Assembly: GCA_049700455.1 (NCBI GenBank)
Contig: JBNAVJ010000001.1
Span: 1 to 64,000, forward strand
Reading direction: 5' to 3'
Length of the DNA: 64,000 nt
From: JBNAVJ01 sp049700455
GTDB taxonomy: Bacteria; Bacteroidota; Ignavibacteria; Tepidaquicellales; Tepidaquicellaceae
The position numbers and the translations under genes were made by a program. Every line of letters begins with the position of its first letter. Position 1 is the stretch's first letter. Under the pieces are notes generated by a model that saw nothing but the letters and a program-made list of their open reading frames with translations, did not search any database and was not told where the DNA came from. This document shows, piece after piece, positions 1 through 8,694 of this stretch.

Positions 1-1253
1 ACTGAATCAACACCGATATTATCAGTAACAACACAGTTTATCGTTACAGGCCAGGTTACCTTCGGGATTTGTGTATAAGGAGTATGGGTAATAACAGGTT
101 TTACTGTATCTGTTGCAATAGCCTGGAACATATAAAGGTTACCAGGAGCACCAGCAGGCGCTACAGCAGATCTTCCCTGAGAATCAATAGCCTTCAAATA
201 ATACCTGTAAGTTGCAGCAGTACCATTACCCGGAATGTTACCAGTGTAGTTATTACCAGTCCCTGTCATTGTAATACTGTCTGTAACAGTCGGATTATTT
301 CTTGACCAGAAAATTTTGGCATAAGTAATAGTAGAACCCTGAGGTGGAGTAATAACAGCATTTACAACATAAGGTCCAGTCAGGTTTTGAGTATTGGGAA
401 GTGGAGTATGTTGAATTTGCGGACCAGCAACACCCGGAATAGCAAATCCATCAATTTCACAGTTGGTAGCTCCAATTAATGTTGAAGCTCCAGTTTGAAC
501 ATTGATTCTTCTCAACTCACCAAGCGTTGTATAAGAAGCCCAGTAACAGGAGTCCACAGTTCTATCCCAGGACATCCCCTGAGCATAGTTAGCATTAACA
601 CCAAGTGGTCCAACAATGGTACCCACCCCTGTTGTTTTGTTGATAGAATACAAATTGTCATCACTGATATTGACAGCATAAAGTTGTCCCGCATTGCTGC
701 ATGCTATATCAATAAGAATGCCAGTAATTGTAGCAGAGAGTGGGGTAAAGACATAGGTTGACATATTAAGAGTACCCACATTGCTTGCAGAACCTGTATA
801 GTTGCAGCAGTACATTGTGTTGGTGCTCGGGTCATAAGCCATACCTGTAATTGTTTGTGCACCGGTAATTGTTCCTTGTGCTGTAATAGCCCCTGTTGAG
901 GTATCAATTTTAACCAGCTGGTTACTACCATATCGAACACCCCACCATATTCCAGCAGCATCAAAGGAACCGGCAGTTACAAAGTTCCCTGCATCAGAGG
1001 CTAATGAAGTCAAAGAACCAGGATTGTTCAGGAAAAATTTAAAGGGACCTACAGGAACAGGAGTTCCATAAGCATTATATCCAAATGCACGGCTATACCA
1101 GTAAGTTGGGGCATCTGGATTGATTGACGGCGGTAATACCACAGTTGCTCTTGGTGCCAATCCAAGCGATGGTGCAACCTTATCCTGGGCATAAGACATA
1201 GTAACAGTCAACATAAGGATTAGCATCAAAAAAGAAAGTGTCTTTTTTAACAT
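1..1253 (-). CDS. Secreted beta-propeller/Ig-like protein, C-terminus outside window
   Basis: Only the first ~417 codons are present; the frame is open to base 1, so the C-terminus is missing. The ATG at 1253-1251 opens a clear signal peptide (MLKK, hydrophobic core, probable cleavage after SYA near residue 22). Around residues 100-270 there are spaced propeller-like blades (NQLVKIDTSTG, AYDPSTNTMY, NLYSINKTTG). Near residue 350 an Ig/fibronectin-like segment (YRYYLKAIDSQG) follows. This looks like a large extracellular protein. A type IX sorting tail beyond the window is likely by analogy with the protein at 43350-44849, but cannot be seen. Divergent from the next gene across 241 bases. Confidence 0.75.
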   Translation of the reverse strand, partial: MLKKTLSFLMLILMLTVTMSYAQDKVAPSLGLAPRATVVLPPSINPDAPTYWYSRAFGYNAYGTPVPVGPFKFFLNNPGSLTSLASDAGNFVTAGSFDAAGIWWGVRYGSNQLVKIDTSTGAITAQGTITGAQTITGMAYDPSTNTMYCCNYTGSASNVGTLNMSTYVFTPLSATITGILIDIACSNAGQLYAVNISDDNLYSINKTTGVGTIVGPLGVNANYAQGMSWDRTVDSCYWASYTTLGELRRINVQTGASTLIGATNCEIDGFAIPGVAGPQIQHTPLPNTQNLTGPYVVNAVITPPQGSTITYAKIFWSRNNPTVTDSITMTGTGNNYTGNIPGNGTAATYRYYLKAIDSQGRSAVAPAGAPGNLYMFQAIATDTVKPVITHTPYTQIPKVTWPVTINCVVTDNIGVDS

Positions 1254-1435
1254 TGTTTGCTCCTTTTTTTTAGTTTTCTTGAAACATTTTAAAAAGAATA
1301 TTTTTTAGTGTAAAGCCCTTAAATTATAGTATCTTCGCTACTAAAATTTTAGGCTACTCAATTTTACTTGAAATTAATTTAATTGTCAATATACTTTTTT
1401 ATTTTTTTTTATCCTCGAAATTACTAAGGTTTCCC

Positions 1436-1464
1436 TTGCATTTAAAAATCCTTTTCTATATTAT
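1436..1464 (+). promoter_or_regulatory. Possible sigma-70-like promoter for the small exported protein
   Basis: TTGCAT at 1436-1441 is followed after 17 bases by TATTAT at 1459-1464, about 30 bases before the ATG at 1495. The area is extremely AT-rich, so chance matches are common and this is a weak prediction. The 241-base region between the two divergent genes must hold promoters for both. Confidence 0.25.
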
Positions 1465-1494
1465 ATAAAAAAATAGTTTAAACTTAAAATAGTT

Positions 1495-1971
1495 ATGAAA
1501 AAGTTATTCATTGCTGTTTTGGTTCTGATTACACTGGGGAATCTTACGCAGGCTCAGTATAAATCAGATGTAAACAAAGTTAGTAGCACGACCAATAGTC
1601 TGATATTAGGGATTTTCAATCCCAAAAACTTTTCTATGAAACATAGTTTTCAGGTGTCAATGTTAACTTCCTCATACGGGACATTTTCAGTTACTTCGTA
1701 TATAAATAGTATGGAATACAAATTTTCCGAAAAACTTAAAGTTTCAGCTGATGTGAAGCTACAATATTCTCCTTATGCAAATTCATATCTGGGTAAAGGT
1801 TATTCAACAGCGGTACAAAACGATTTAACAGGACTGAAACTTTCAAGATTGTCACTTGATTATAAGATAAGTGAAAATTCAAATTTATATTTTGAATTCA
1901 GAAATCTTGACGGGATTTACCCATATGATAGATACTATTCACCATTTTTTTATAATGACACCCCACGATAA
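1495..1971 (+). CDS. Small exported beta-strand-rich protein, unknown function
   Basis: 158 residues. The N-terminus is a textbook signal peptide (MKKLF, hydrophobic core, cut after TQA at residue 20). The remainder has alternating polar/hydrophobic strands rich in aromatics (KHSFQVSMLTSSYG, LKVSADVKLQYSPY, NLYFEFRNLDG), resembling a few strands of an outer-membrane barrel, but the chain is too short for a normal porin and lacks a C-terminal Phe/Trp signature. It is probably periplasmic or outer-membrane associated. I do not recognise a family. A strong terminator follows directly, so it is a single-gene unit separate from the LytR_C gene downstream. Confidence 0.7.
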   Translation: MKKLFIAVLVLITLGNLTQAQYKSDVNKVSSTTNSLILGIFNPKNFSMKHSFQVSMLTSSYGTFSVTSYINSMEYKFSEKLKVSADVKLQYSPYANSYLGKGYSTAVQNDLTGLKLSRLSLDYKISENSNLYFEFRNLDGIYPYDRYYSPFFYNDTPR

Positions 1972-1998
1972 GGATTTAGAATAACTAAAAATCAAGAT

Positions 1999-2030
1999 AA
2001 CCGAAAGTAGATTTATACTTTCGGTTTTTT
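1999..2030 (+). terminator. Rho-independent terminator
   Basis: A perfect 11-bp stem (1999-2009 pairing with 2016-2026) with a six-base loop runs into a T-rich tract. It lies 27 bases after the stop of the small exported protein gene and before the LytR_C gene. Confidence 0.85.
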
Positions 2031-2046
2031 ATTTTAATTTTAAGAT

Positions 2047-2535
2047 ATGAGCGAAACAAAGAACCACAAAACCACAAGAGAATATTTATTAAACGTTACA
2101 ATTATTATACTATTAGGGCTATGTGGCTACTTAATAATATCTTTGATTTTATCAGCTTATTCAGAAAAGAAGCCGGGTCAAAGAGAAGCTATTGATACAA
2201 TTATACATCCGACAAAGCAGCCTAATTTTTCCATACAAATAAGAATTGAAAATGGAACTGGTGAAAACCGTATAGGAGCAACTTTTCGCGAATACCTGAA
2301 AAAGAAAGGCTATGATGTTGTAGAACTTGATAATTATAAATCGACTGAAGTTGAAAAGACATTAATTATCGACCGAATTGGAGATTTAAAAAAAGCGATT
2401 CGTATTGCCGAAGCACTTGGAGTAAGTCAAAGGAATATAGTGCAGATGATAGATCCTACAAAATTTGTTGATGCGACAGTGATAATAGGAAAAGATTATA
2501 AAGAATTGAAACCATTTTTAGAAAAAACTAAATAG
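2047..2535 (+). CDS. Membrane-anchored LytR C-terminal-domain protein
   Basis: 162 residues. A single transmembrane helix at about residues 14-38 anchors a C-terminal domain (about 60-155) beginning FSIQIRIENGTG, with the IENGTG...A..L...GY.V pattern of the LytR_cpsA_psr C-terminal domain. The domain would lie outside the cytoplasmic membrane. There is no LCP catalytic domain, so this is a stand-alone LytR_C protein of unknown biochemical role, possibly linked to the cell envelope. It is the first gene of a tight plus-strand operon: rsfS starts two bases after its stop. Confidence 0.75.
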   Translation: MSETKNHKTTREYLLNVTIIILLGLCGYLIISLILSAYSEKKPGQREAIDTIIHPTKQPNFSIQIRIENGTGENRIGATFREYLKKKGYDVVELDNYKSTEVEKTLIIDRIGDLKKAIRIAEALGVSQRNIVQMIDPTKFVDATVIIGKDYKELKPFLEKTK

Positions 2536-2536
2536 T

Positions 2537-2899
2537 ATGGCGAAGAAAAAATCCGATCCTTCAAAGTTAGCCAGAAAAATTGGAGAACTCATTTTAGAAA
2601 AGAAAGGCACAGACATTAAGATTATGGATTTAAGAAAGATTACCACGATTACCGATTTTTTTGTAATATGTACAGCTTCATCAGACATCCAGGTAAAGGC
2701 AATAGCAGATTATGTCCTCGATTCAACAAAAAAACTTGGCTATAAAGCCTGGCATAGCGAGGGATACACTAATTTAAGCTGGGTATTACTTGATTTTGTT
2801 GATGTAGTTGTTCATATTTTCCTACCTGAAACAAGAAAATTTTATAACCTCGATTCACTCTGGGCAGACGCCGAGATCACTGAGCTAAAAGAGAAATAA
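2537..2899 (+). CDS. rsfS: Ribosomal silencing factor RsfS (Iojap family)
   Basis: 120 residues, normal for the family. RsfS binds ribosomal protein uL14 on the free large subunit and blocks joining with the 30S subunit in starvation. Diagnostic features are the central IxDLRxITxxTDFFVICTASS block (about residues 29-49), followed by QVKAIADYV, the W..EG motif (WHSEGY) and DVVVHIF near the C-terminus. It lies between the LytR_C gene and pdxA with 2- and 9-base gaps, so the three are co-transcribed. Confidence 0.93.
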   Translation: MAKKKSDPSKLARKIGELILEKKGTDIKIMDLRKITTITDFFVICTASSDIQVKAIADYVLDSTKKLGYKAWHSEGYTNLSWVLLDFVDVVVHIFLPETRKFYNLDSLWADAEITELKEK

Positions 2900-2908
2900 A
2901 ACGTAAAA

Positions 2909-3874
2909 ATGGATAACCCTAAAATTCTTATCACAAGCGGAGATCCAAATAGCATAAGTCCGGAAATTATCTTGAAGGTTTTTGCAACTAACATAACTAA
3001 AAAATATAATCTCAAGGTGATTGGTGAAAAATCTGTTTTTGATTACTATGCCAGACATTTGAGTTTGCCTGAAATACGAGATGAGTTTTTAGTTCCTCTC
3101 GATTATAAAAATTTCAAAGTAAAATTAGGAAAGATAACAGCTACAGGAGGCGAGATGAGTGGTGACGCAATAAAAAAAGCAATCTTTCTATGTAGGGAAA
3201 GAGTGTTTGATGCAGTCGTTACAATGCCCGTTTCAAAAGAGGCTCTTACACTTGGCGGATATAAGTTCAGAGGGCATACTGAAATGTTATCCAGGCTTCT
3301 AAATACAAGACCTGTAGTTATGATAATGTATTCAAAAAGACTGATTGTAATTCCTCTTACCATTCACATACCGTTGAAAAAAGTAGCAGGTATTATATCA
3401 GCTGAGTTTTTGATTCTACAGATGAAATTACTCTACAAAATATTACAAACTGAATTATATATAAATCATCCTCAAGTTGCCGTGCTTTCACTAAATCCCC
3501 ATTCAGGGGATAATGGACTTATTGGGACAGAGGAAGTAGAAATCATTACACCTGTTATCAGTGGAATAAAAAAACTGGGATACAATTTTTCAGGACCCTA
3601 TTCAGCAGATGGGTTTTTTGGCAACAAAAAGTACTTTAACTTTGATGCAGTAATTTGTTTTTATCATGATCAAGCAATGATACCATTCAAAATCATTGCA
3701 GGAAACAAAGGAGTTAACTATACGGGAGGATTACCAATAGTTCGCACATCTCCAGCCCACGGGACGGCATTTGATATTGCCGGGAAAGGTATAGCTAAAA
3801 TTGAAAGCACAGTTGAAGCAATTAAACTTGCCCATAAATTAGCAAAAAGGAGATATTATGATAAAAATCGATAG
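2909..3874 (+). CDS. pdxA: 4-hydroxythreonine-4-phosphate dehydrogenase PdxA
   Basis: 321 residues, usual length. It oxidises 4-phosphohydroxy-L-threonine in the DXP-dependent pathway to pyridoxal phosphate, in the cytoplasm. The family start appears as GDPNSISPEI (residues 11-20; usual form GDPAGIGPEI). The substrate motif GHTE is at 122-125. Metal ligands corresponding to the three family His residues are H153 (TIHIPL), H198 (LNPHSG) and H253 (YHDQ). The C-terminal RTSPAHGTAFDIAGKG block is intact. Its end overlaps the ftsE start by 17 bases. No other pyridoxal gene is nearby, so a housekeeping role is inferred. Confidence 0.93.
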   Translation: MDNPKILITSGDPNSISPEIILKVFATNITKKYNLKVIGEKSVFDYYARHLSLPEIRDEFLVPLDYKNFKVKLGKITATGGEMSGDAIKKAIFLCRERVFDAVVTMPVSKEALTLGGYKFRGHTEMLSRLLNTRPVVMIMYSKRLIVIPLTIHIPLKKVAGIISAEFLILQMKLLYKILQTELYINHPQVAVLSLNPHSGDNGLIGTEEVEIITPVISGIKKLGYNFSGPYSADGFFGNKKYFNFDAVICFYHDQAMIPFKIIAGNKGVNYTGGLPIVRTSPAHGTAFDIAGKGIAKIESTVEAIKLAHKLAKRRYYDKNR

Positions 3875-4541
3875 TTTATCTTTTTCATATGACGGAAAAG
3901 AAATTTTTGCAGATGCTTCAGCTACTATTCAAAAGGGAGATTTTGTTTTTCTCGTTGGAGAGACTGGAATAGGAAAGACCACTTTATTAAGACTTATATA
4001 TCTTGACCTATTCCCTAAAAAGGGAAAGATAATATTTAATAGTTTTAACTCATCAACTATTGATAAAAAAGAGATACCTCATCTCAGAAGACAAATCGGA
4101 ATAGTATTTCAAGATTTCAAATTAATGAATGATCGTCCAGTATTTGATAACATTGCTACTCCTCTATATATTACTGGACATCGAAAGGAAGAAATTAACA
4201 AACGTGTTTTTCAAGTTGCATCTGAGCTTGGCATTTCATCCCATCTAAAAGAGATACCTTATGATCTATCAGGCGGAGAACAACAACGCGTTGCCATAGC
4301 AAGGGCAATTGTAAATAATCCACCTTTATTGATTGCCGATGAGCCAACAGGAAACCTTGATCCTTTTGTAGGTGCAAATATAATTAAACTTCTACTTGAA
4401 ATTAATAGTAGAGGAACTACCGCAATTATTGCTACACATAATTTTGAGATTGTGAGAAGACATAGCGAGAAGAGAATCCTTCAGATAAAAGATAAAAAAC
4501 TATACGACGTTAGAATTAAGAGTTCCAGTCAGTCTTTTTAA
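3858..4541 (+). CDS. ftsE: Cell-division ABC ATPase FtsE
   Basis: 227 residues, typical for FtsE. Walker A GETGIGKTT at 34-42, Q-loop FQDFKLM (family-diagnostic, followed by NDRPVFDNIA), signature LSGGEQQR at 137-144, Walker B LLIADEPT, H-loop His194. FtsE pairs with the membrane protein FtsX to control peptidoglycan hydrolases at the septum. The start has a good AAGGAG ribosome site 5 bases upstream inside pdxA. No ftsX is in the window: the next gene is on the opposite strand and overlaps the ftsE 3' end by 26 bases. LolD-like ATPases are the main alternative, but the DFKLM block favours FtsE. Confidence 0.88.
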   Translation: MIKIDSLSFSYDGKEIFADASATIQKGDFVFLVGETGIGKTTLLRLIYLDLFPKKGKIIFNSFNSSTIDKKEIPHLRRQIGIVFQDFKLMNDRPVFDNIATPLYITGHRKEEINKRVFQVASELGISSHLKEIPYDLSGGEQQRVAIARAIVNNPPLLIADEPTGNLDPFVGANIIKLLLEINSRGTTAIIATHNFEIVRRHSEKRILQIKDKKLYDVRIKSSSQSF

Positions 4542-5952
4542 AGACATAGTTGACTATTTCGTCAATAGAGCCTTCAATAAAGATTCTGTATTCTTCAAGA
4601 CCTGTTTTTTCATACAGGTTTTTTAAAATATTATTGAACTCATCCTTCCTACCAGCAAGATAATAATTTTTTGCCTGTTCAAGCAGTAATATATCAGGAA
4701 CAAGTTGAGGATTTTCATTAATGTATTCATCAAGAAATGTTATCATTCTTGAATACTGTTTAATTCTCCCCATCAAACTAATATACTCATAAAGAGCAGT
4801 CTCATTATAATTATCCAACTCTATAACCATTTCAAGGCTATCAGCAGCATTATCATACAGGCAACCAGAAATTTCAGCATCTGCTTTAGCATTCCAGATA
4901 TGAAAATCATCAGGTTCAATTTTCAAAGCGCTTTCATAATCATCTATTGCTTCGACATACTTACCTAACATAAAATAACTATTTCCCCTGCCAAAATAAG
5001 CATCCACCGATAAAGGGTCAGTATGAAGTGAGCGAGTGTAATATTCTATTGCCTTATAGTACTCTTCCATTTCCTCAAAGGCATTAGCTATTGAATTAAT
5101 GATATAAACATATTCTTTTTCACTATATCGTAAAGCCTGTTTATAACATTCAATAGCTTTATAAAATCGTCCCAATGAATAATAAGCATTGCCACAACTG
5201 AACCATGCTGCTGTAAATTTGTGGTCAATTGCAAGAGCCATTTCATAGCACTCAATTGCTTTTCTATATCTTCCCATTCTGCTATAAACTATACCAAGAT
5301 TATACCAGGCGTTAAAATTAGTCGGGGTTATATTCAGATAGGTTTGATATGAATTGATTGCTTCTTTGGTATTATCAAGGAAATCGTAGCAATAGCCTAA
5401 CTCATAATAGACTTCAAGAAAATCTGGTTCAATCTCAAGTATTTTCTTAAAAACCTCAATAGCACCAGTAAAGTCATCCATTTTTTCCAGCAATACTCCA
5501 AGCCTGAACAATGTTTCTGTGTCTGATGGGTCAATTTCAAGAGCACTATTCAAAGTTGAGCGACAGGCTGCAAGATTACCAAGGGCAAAAAGTGAACTCG
5601 CCTTTCCAAGATAAAGGGATATATCTATTGGATTTAAAGCTAAAGCCTTATCATAATATTCAATTGCTTCACTGTGATTTCCAAACCCAGTTAAAATAAA
5701 GGCTTTTTTATAAAGGGCTTCCGCAGAATAAGGATGGTACAGGAGAAAAGCATTGGTGAACCTGAGTGCTTCCTCAAATTCAAGGTCTTCGATGAAATCT
5801 TCAACTCTCTCTTCAAATTCCTCTATATCCATTGTAGCAGCTACGTCTTCATAGAATCCTTCATCAAATTCATCTTTACGCTTCTTTCGTGCAAAATTCT
5901 CTCCAAAATTATCTTCATCTCCATAATATTCAAAATCATTAAAGCTATCCAT
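4516..5952 (-). CDS. Tetratricopeptide repeat protein
   Basis: 478 residues with no signal peptide, so cytoplasmic. The first ~60 residues are strongly acidic (D/E-rich with a short KKRK patch). From about residue 60 there are at least ten 34-residue TPR units with the usual W/Y...LG..Y...G....A...Y..AL..DP pattern (for example FNAWYNLGIVYSRMGRYRKA). It is a scaffold for protein-protein contacts; the partner is unknown. Proteins of this build are common in Ignavibacteria. Its 3' end overlaps convergently with ftsE. It is probably transcribed alone from the 150-base divergent region near 5953-6102. Confidence 0.85.
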   Translation of the reverse strand: MDSFNDFEYYGDEDNFGENFARKKRKDEFDEGFYEDVAATMDIEEFEERVEDFIEDLEFEEALRFTNAFLLYHPYSAEALYKKAFILTGFGNHSEAIEYYDKALALNPIDISLYLGKASSLFALGNLAACRSTLNSALEIDPSDTETLFRLGVLLEKMDDFTGAIEVFKKILEIEPDFLEVYYELGYCYDFLDNTKEAINSYQTYLNITPTNFNAWYNLGIVYSRMGRYRKAIECYEMALAIDHKFTAAWFSCGNAYYSLGRFYKAIECYKQALRYSEKEYVYIINSIANAFEEMEEYYKAIEYYTRSLHTDPLSVDAYFGRGNSYFMLGKYVEAIDDYESALKIEPDDFHIWNAKADAEISGCLYDNAADSLEMVIELDNYNETALYEYISLMGRIKQYSRMITFLDEYINENPQLVPDILLLEQAKNYYLAGRKDEFNNILKNLYEKTGLEEYRIFIEGSIDEIVNYVFKKTDWNS

Positions 5953-6102
5953 TTTCTTTTTTTATTTCTTAAATTAAATTAGAAAATATACTCCGTGATG
6001 TCAAGTACTATTATTTATAGGATAAATTTTTGCAGATTTCACATATAAAATTTTCTGTTGACTTTAACTTTTTGATAAAATAACTTGTGTTTTGTTTTGA
6101 CC

Positions 6103-7239
6103 TTGAGAACAATAAGTATTATACTAACCGCAACACTGGTTATATCCTGTTCTGCTCCTGAGTTTAAGTATAACATCAGCGTCCAGCCAGGTAAAGGATG
6201 GATAATGAGAGGGGGAAATGTTTTTAATAATAACGTTTCAAATTCTCCACTCATAAACTGCTCCTTCCCAGTTTCTATCTGGGATTACTCAACTGAAGGA
6301 GCATTTCCACCGTTTTGTTTTGTAGCAAATGAAGATTATTTGTTTGTCTCATCATACTCCGGACATCTCATAGGACTAAACCTTCAAACCGGAAAAAGTA
6401 TTGGTAATTTCAAGAAGGGAAAATCAATTTCTTCATCACCAATCTTATATAACAATAATATTTATTACATTACATTTGATAAAAACTCCTCATATATACA
6501 ATGTTTCAATGTTTCTTTCAATTCTGTAGTGTGGTCAAGGACTATTCCATTTTCAGAATCCTCACCAATTATATATAACAATAATATTATCACAACTTCA
6601 CGAAATGGTTTTACCTATATGTTTGAATCACAGACGGGGAAATATATCTGGTCCTACAAACCATCTACCAGTAAAAATTTCTTTTACATTACTTCAGCAG
6701 TAATATTTAACAATTATATTACACTCACAAATTCTGGAGGGGGAATAATTTTACTCGATATAAACGGTAACAACAAAAAGGAAATAACTCTTCCAGGTGC
6801 TATTTGTTCAACTCCTTCTGTGAACAACAATTTACTCTATGTTAATTGTGATGATCTTTATTCTTACTGTATTGATACAAATCTTGAAATAAGATGGAAA
6901 AGCTATCTCGGGACAAAAAGTAATTCTTCTTTAACGTTTTATAAAGAGACTATTATAACAGCAGGCATTGACGGTCGTGTATTCTGTATAGATAAGGATG
7001 GAAAGATAAAATGGGTATTTGCAACTCAGGGAGCCATAGTAGCTACACCCATATTGACCGGGGATATGATTTTGATAGGGTCTTATAATAAATTTCTTTA
7101 TTGTTTCAATGCTGAAGATGGAAATCTTATCTGGAAAAAAGAATTTGATGCACCAATTATTTCAGGTGTTATAGTAATAAATAAATTTATTATTGTAGCA
7201 TCTTCAGAAAAGAAAATTTTCGGATTAAAATGCGAATAA
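6103..7239 (+). CDS. PQQ-like beta-propeller lipoprotein
   Basis: About 379 residues. Several repeats of the PQQ/YVTN-type propeller are visible: GLNLQTGKSIGNF, ESQTGKYIWSYK, DKDGKIKWVFATQG, NAEDGNLIWKKEF, each with the G.(I/L).W core. The N-terminus is a lipoprotein signal ending LVISC, so the mature protein is lipid-anchored. The architecture resembles BamB, an outer-membrane assembly lipoprotein, but similarity beyond the fold cannot be shown here. The start is uncertain: no ATG is available, and TTG codons at 6085, 6097 and 6103 are in frame; 6103 gives the most compact signal peptide. It overlaps the next gene by 10 bases. Confidence 0.75.
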   Translation: MRTISIILTATLVISCSAPEFKYNISVQPGKGWIMRGGNVFNNNVSNSPLINCSFPVSIWDYSTEGAFPPFCFVANEDYLFVSSYSGHLIGLNLQTGKSIGNFKKGKSISSSPILYNNNIYYITFDKNSSYIQCFNVSFNSVVWSRTIPFSESSPIIYNNNIITTSRNGFTYMFESQTGKYIWSYKPSTSKNFFYITSAVIFNNYITLTNSGGGIILLDINGNNKKEITLPGAICSTPSVNNNLLYVNCDDLYSYCIDTNLEIRWKSYLGTKSNSSLTFYKETIITAGIDGRVFCIDKDGKIKWVFATQGAIVATPILTGDMILIGSYNKFLYCFNAEDGNLIWKKEFDAPIISGVIVINKFIIVASSEKKIFGLKCE

Positions 7240-7796
7240 TATTTATTTATTTGATATATTTGTTTACAGGCGGGAGTTTATTATTTGCTCACCAAGCAAA
7301 GGATACTCTTAATCTTGAGGACAAGATATTTTTTATCAATAGTATTCCTTATAATGCTGAAGTTTATTCCTATAACAAAATAATCGGCTTAACTCCAGTT
7401 CGAATATACAGTGATTCTTTATTAGAGAAACAATTAACAATGAAAAAACCCAACTACTTTGATAGTACTTTCATATTAAAGAGCAATAATCTATTGATTG
7501 AATTACGTCCTATAAAAGACAAAGAAGAGTTTGTAAAAACTAACTATCATCGTTATTTTAAAAAACAAAAAAATTTTATACTTATTGGCAGCATAAGCCT
7601 GTTTTCTTTAGGAAATGGAATTAGTAGTTACCTTTTGAAAAATAAAGCAAATGATTACTATAATGAATATGTAAATACACTAAACCGAGATTTTCTTGAC
7701 AAGTCTAAACGGTACGATGTGTATTCAGGGGTTACACTTGCTTTACTGCAAGCAGGATTAGCTTATGTAGTTTATCTTTTGTTTTTTGACGAATGA
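7230..7796 (+). CDS. Exported PEGA-like domain membrane protein
   Basis: 188 residues. Signal peptide or N-terminal anchor at residues 1-20 (MRIIFIYLIYLFTGG). Residues ~35-60 carry a PEGA-like surface-domain pattern (IPYNAEVYSYNKIIGLTPVRI, close to the V...G..IG.TP consensus). Two hydrophobic segments follow, one near 115-135 (FILIGSISLFSLGNG) and one at the C-terminus (YSGVTLALLQAGLAYVVYLLFF). Function is unknown; it may help hold an envelope structure together with the overlapping propeller lipoprotein. It ends convergently with the EamA gene, 4 bases away. Confidence 0.6.
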   Translation: MRIIFIYLIYLFTGGSLLFAHQAKDTLNLEDKIFFINSIPYNAEVYSYNKIIGLTPVRIYSDSLLEKQLTMKKPNYFDSTFILKSNNLLIELRPIKDKEEFVKTNYHRYFKKQKNFILIGSISLFSLGNGISSYLLKNKANDYYNEYVNTLNRDFLDKSKRYDVYSGVTLALLQAGLAYVVYLLFFDE

Positions 7797-7800
7797 ATTT

Positions 7801-8676
7801 CTATTCAGAGCGTTTTAAAAGATTGTGAATCAGAATTGCTGATAGTACTATTGCTCCACCAATGATAGCATATACTGAAGGAACTTCTCCAAGTCCGATG
7901 AATACCCAGATAGGATTGAAAATTGCTTCAAGCATTCCGATTATCATTGATTCTGTTGCTGACACATAATTCAGTCCTATATTGAATATAATATAACTGA
8001 TGCCAATTTGAACAACACCCATATATAAAACAATAAGGAATTCCTGAGGGGTAATGTTTAGTTTGTCAAAAACAAATATACCAGCAATTATAACCACAAG
8101 ATAATTACCAAATATCACAGAATAAATGCTTTGCTCTGACTTATCGATAACTTTATTCCATTTATTAAAAAGAGAAAAAAAAGCAAAACATATTCCTGCT
8201 GTTATAGCCAGAAGATTCCCAATAACACTACCAATTTCCAATTTTCCGAAGAAAAATAATGTCATTCCTAAAAGAGTAACAATGACAGTTATAATATTTC
8301 GGAATTGAAACTTTGTTTTTAAAAAGAGCGGCTCTAAAAACAGCAGGTAAACAGGTGCTGTAAATTGCAAAAATATTGCATTTGCTGAAGTTGTAAGTTT
8401 ATTAGCTAATACAAAAAAAATCAAGATGCCAGCATACGAGAATGATGACAATACACTAATAATGTTAGGAACCGGGACTCGAAAGCTCCTCTTATGCAGA
8501 GAAGTCAAAATGTAAATTGTCAAACCTGCAAATAGTGATCGGTAAAATGATATCTGTAATGCGTCTAATTTAAGGATCTTAATAAACAGCCCACTTGTAC
8601 TCCACAAAAAAGCAGCTGATGAGATAAGAATTAACCCTTTATAATGTAATGGGAGCTTTGACCAAAATAATTTCAA
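7801..8676 (-). CDS. EamA/DMT-family transporter
   Basis: 291 residues with about ten hydrophobic helices and two EamA repeats (first from about residue 12, second from about residue 150, SVIGNLLAITAGICFAFFSLFNKW). The first repeat opens with LISSAAFLWSTSGLFIK and ends near FLEPLF. This inner-membrane drug/metabolite family exports amino acids or related metabolites; the substrate cannot be read from sequence. It follows the threonine dehydrogenase gene on the same strand with an 18-base gap, which loosely suggests co-transcription and an amino-acid-related substrate. Confidence 0.85.
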   Translation of the reverse strand: MKLFWSKLPLHYKGLILISSAAFLWSTSGLFIKILKLDALQISFYRSLFAGLTIYILTSLHKRSFRVPVPNIISVLSSFSYAGILIFFVLANKLTTSANAIFLQFTAPVYLLFLEPLFLKTKFQFRNIITVIVTLLGMTLFFFGKLEIGSVIGNLLAITAGICFAFFSLFNKWNKVIDKSEQSIYSVIFGNYLVVIIAGIFVFDKLNITPQEFLIVLYMGVVQIGISYIIFNIGLNYVSATESMIIGMLEAIFNPIWVFIGLGEVPSVYAIIGGAIVLSAILIHNLLKRSE

Positions 8677-8694
8677 AATAGAAAGTTGTCTATT

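Noticed and set aside
1141..1165. Sigma-54-like GTGCCA within the first gene
   Set aside because: The spacing leads to GCAAC rather than TTGC on the minus strand; coding sequence.
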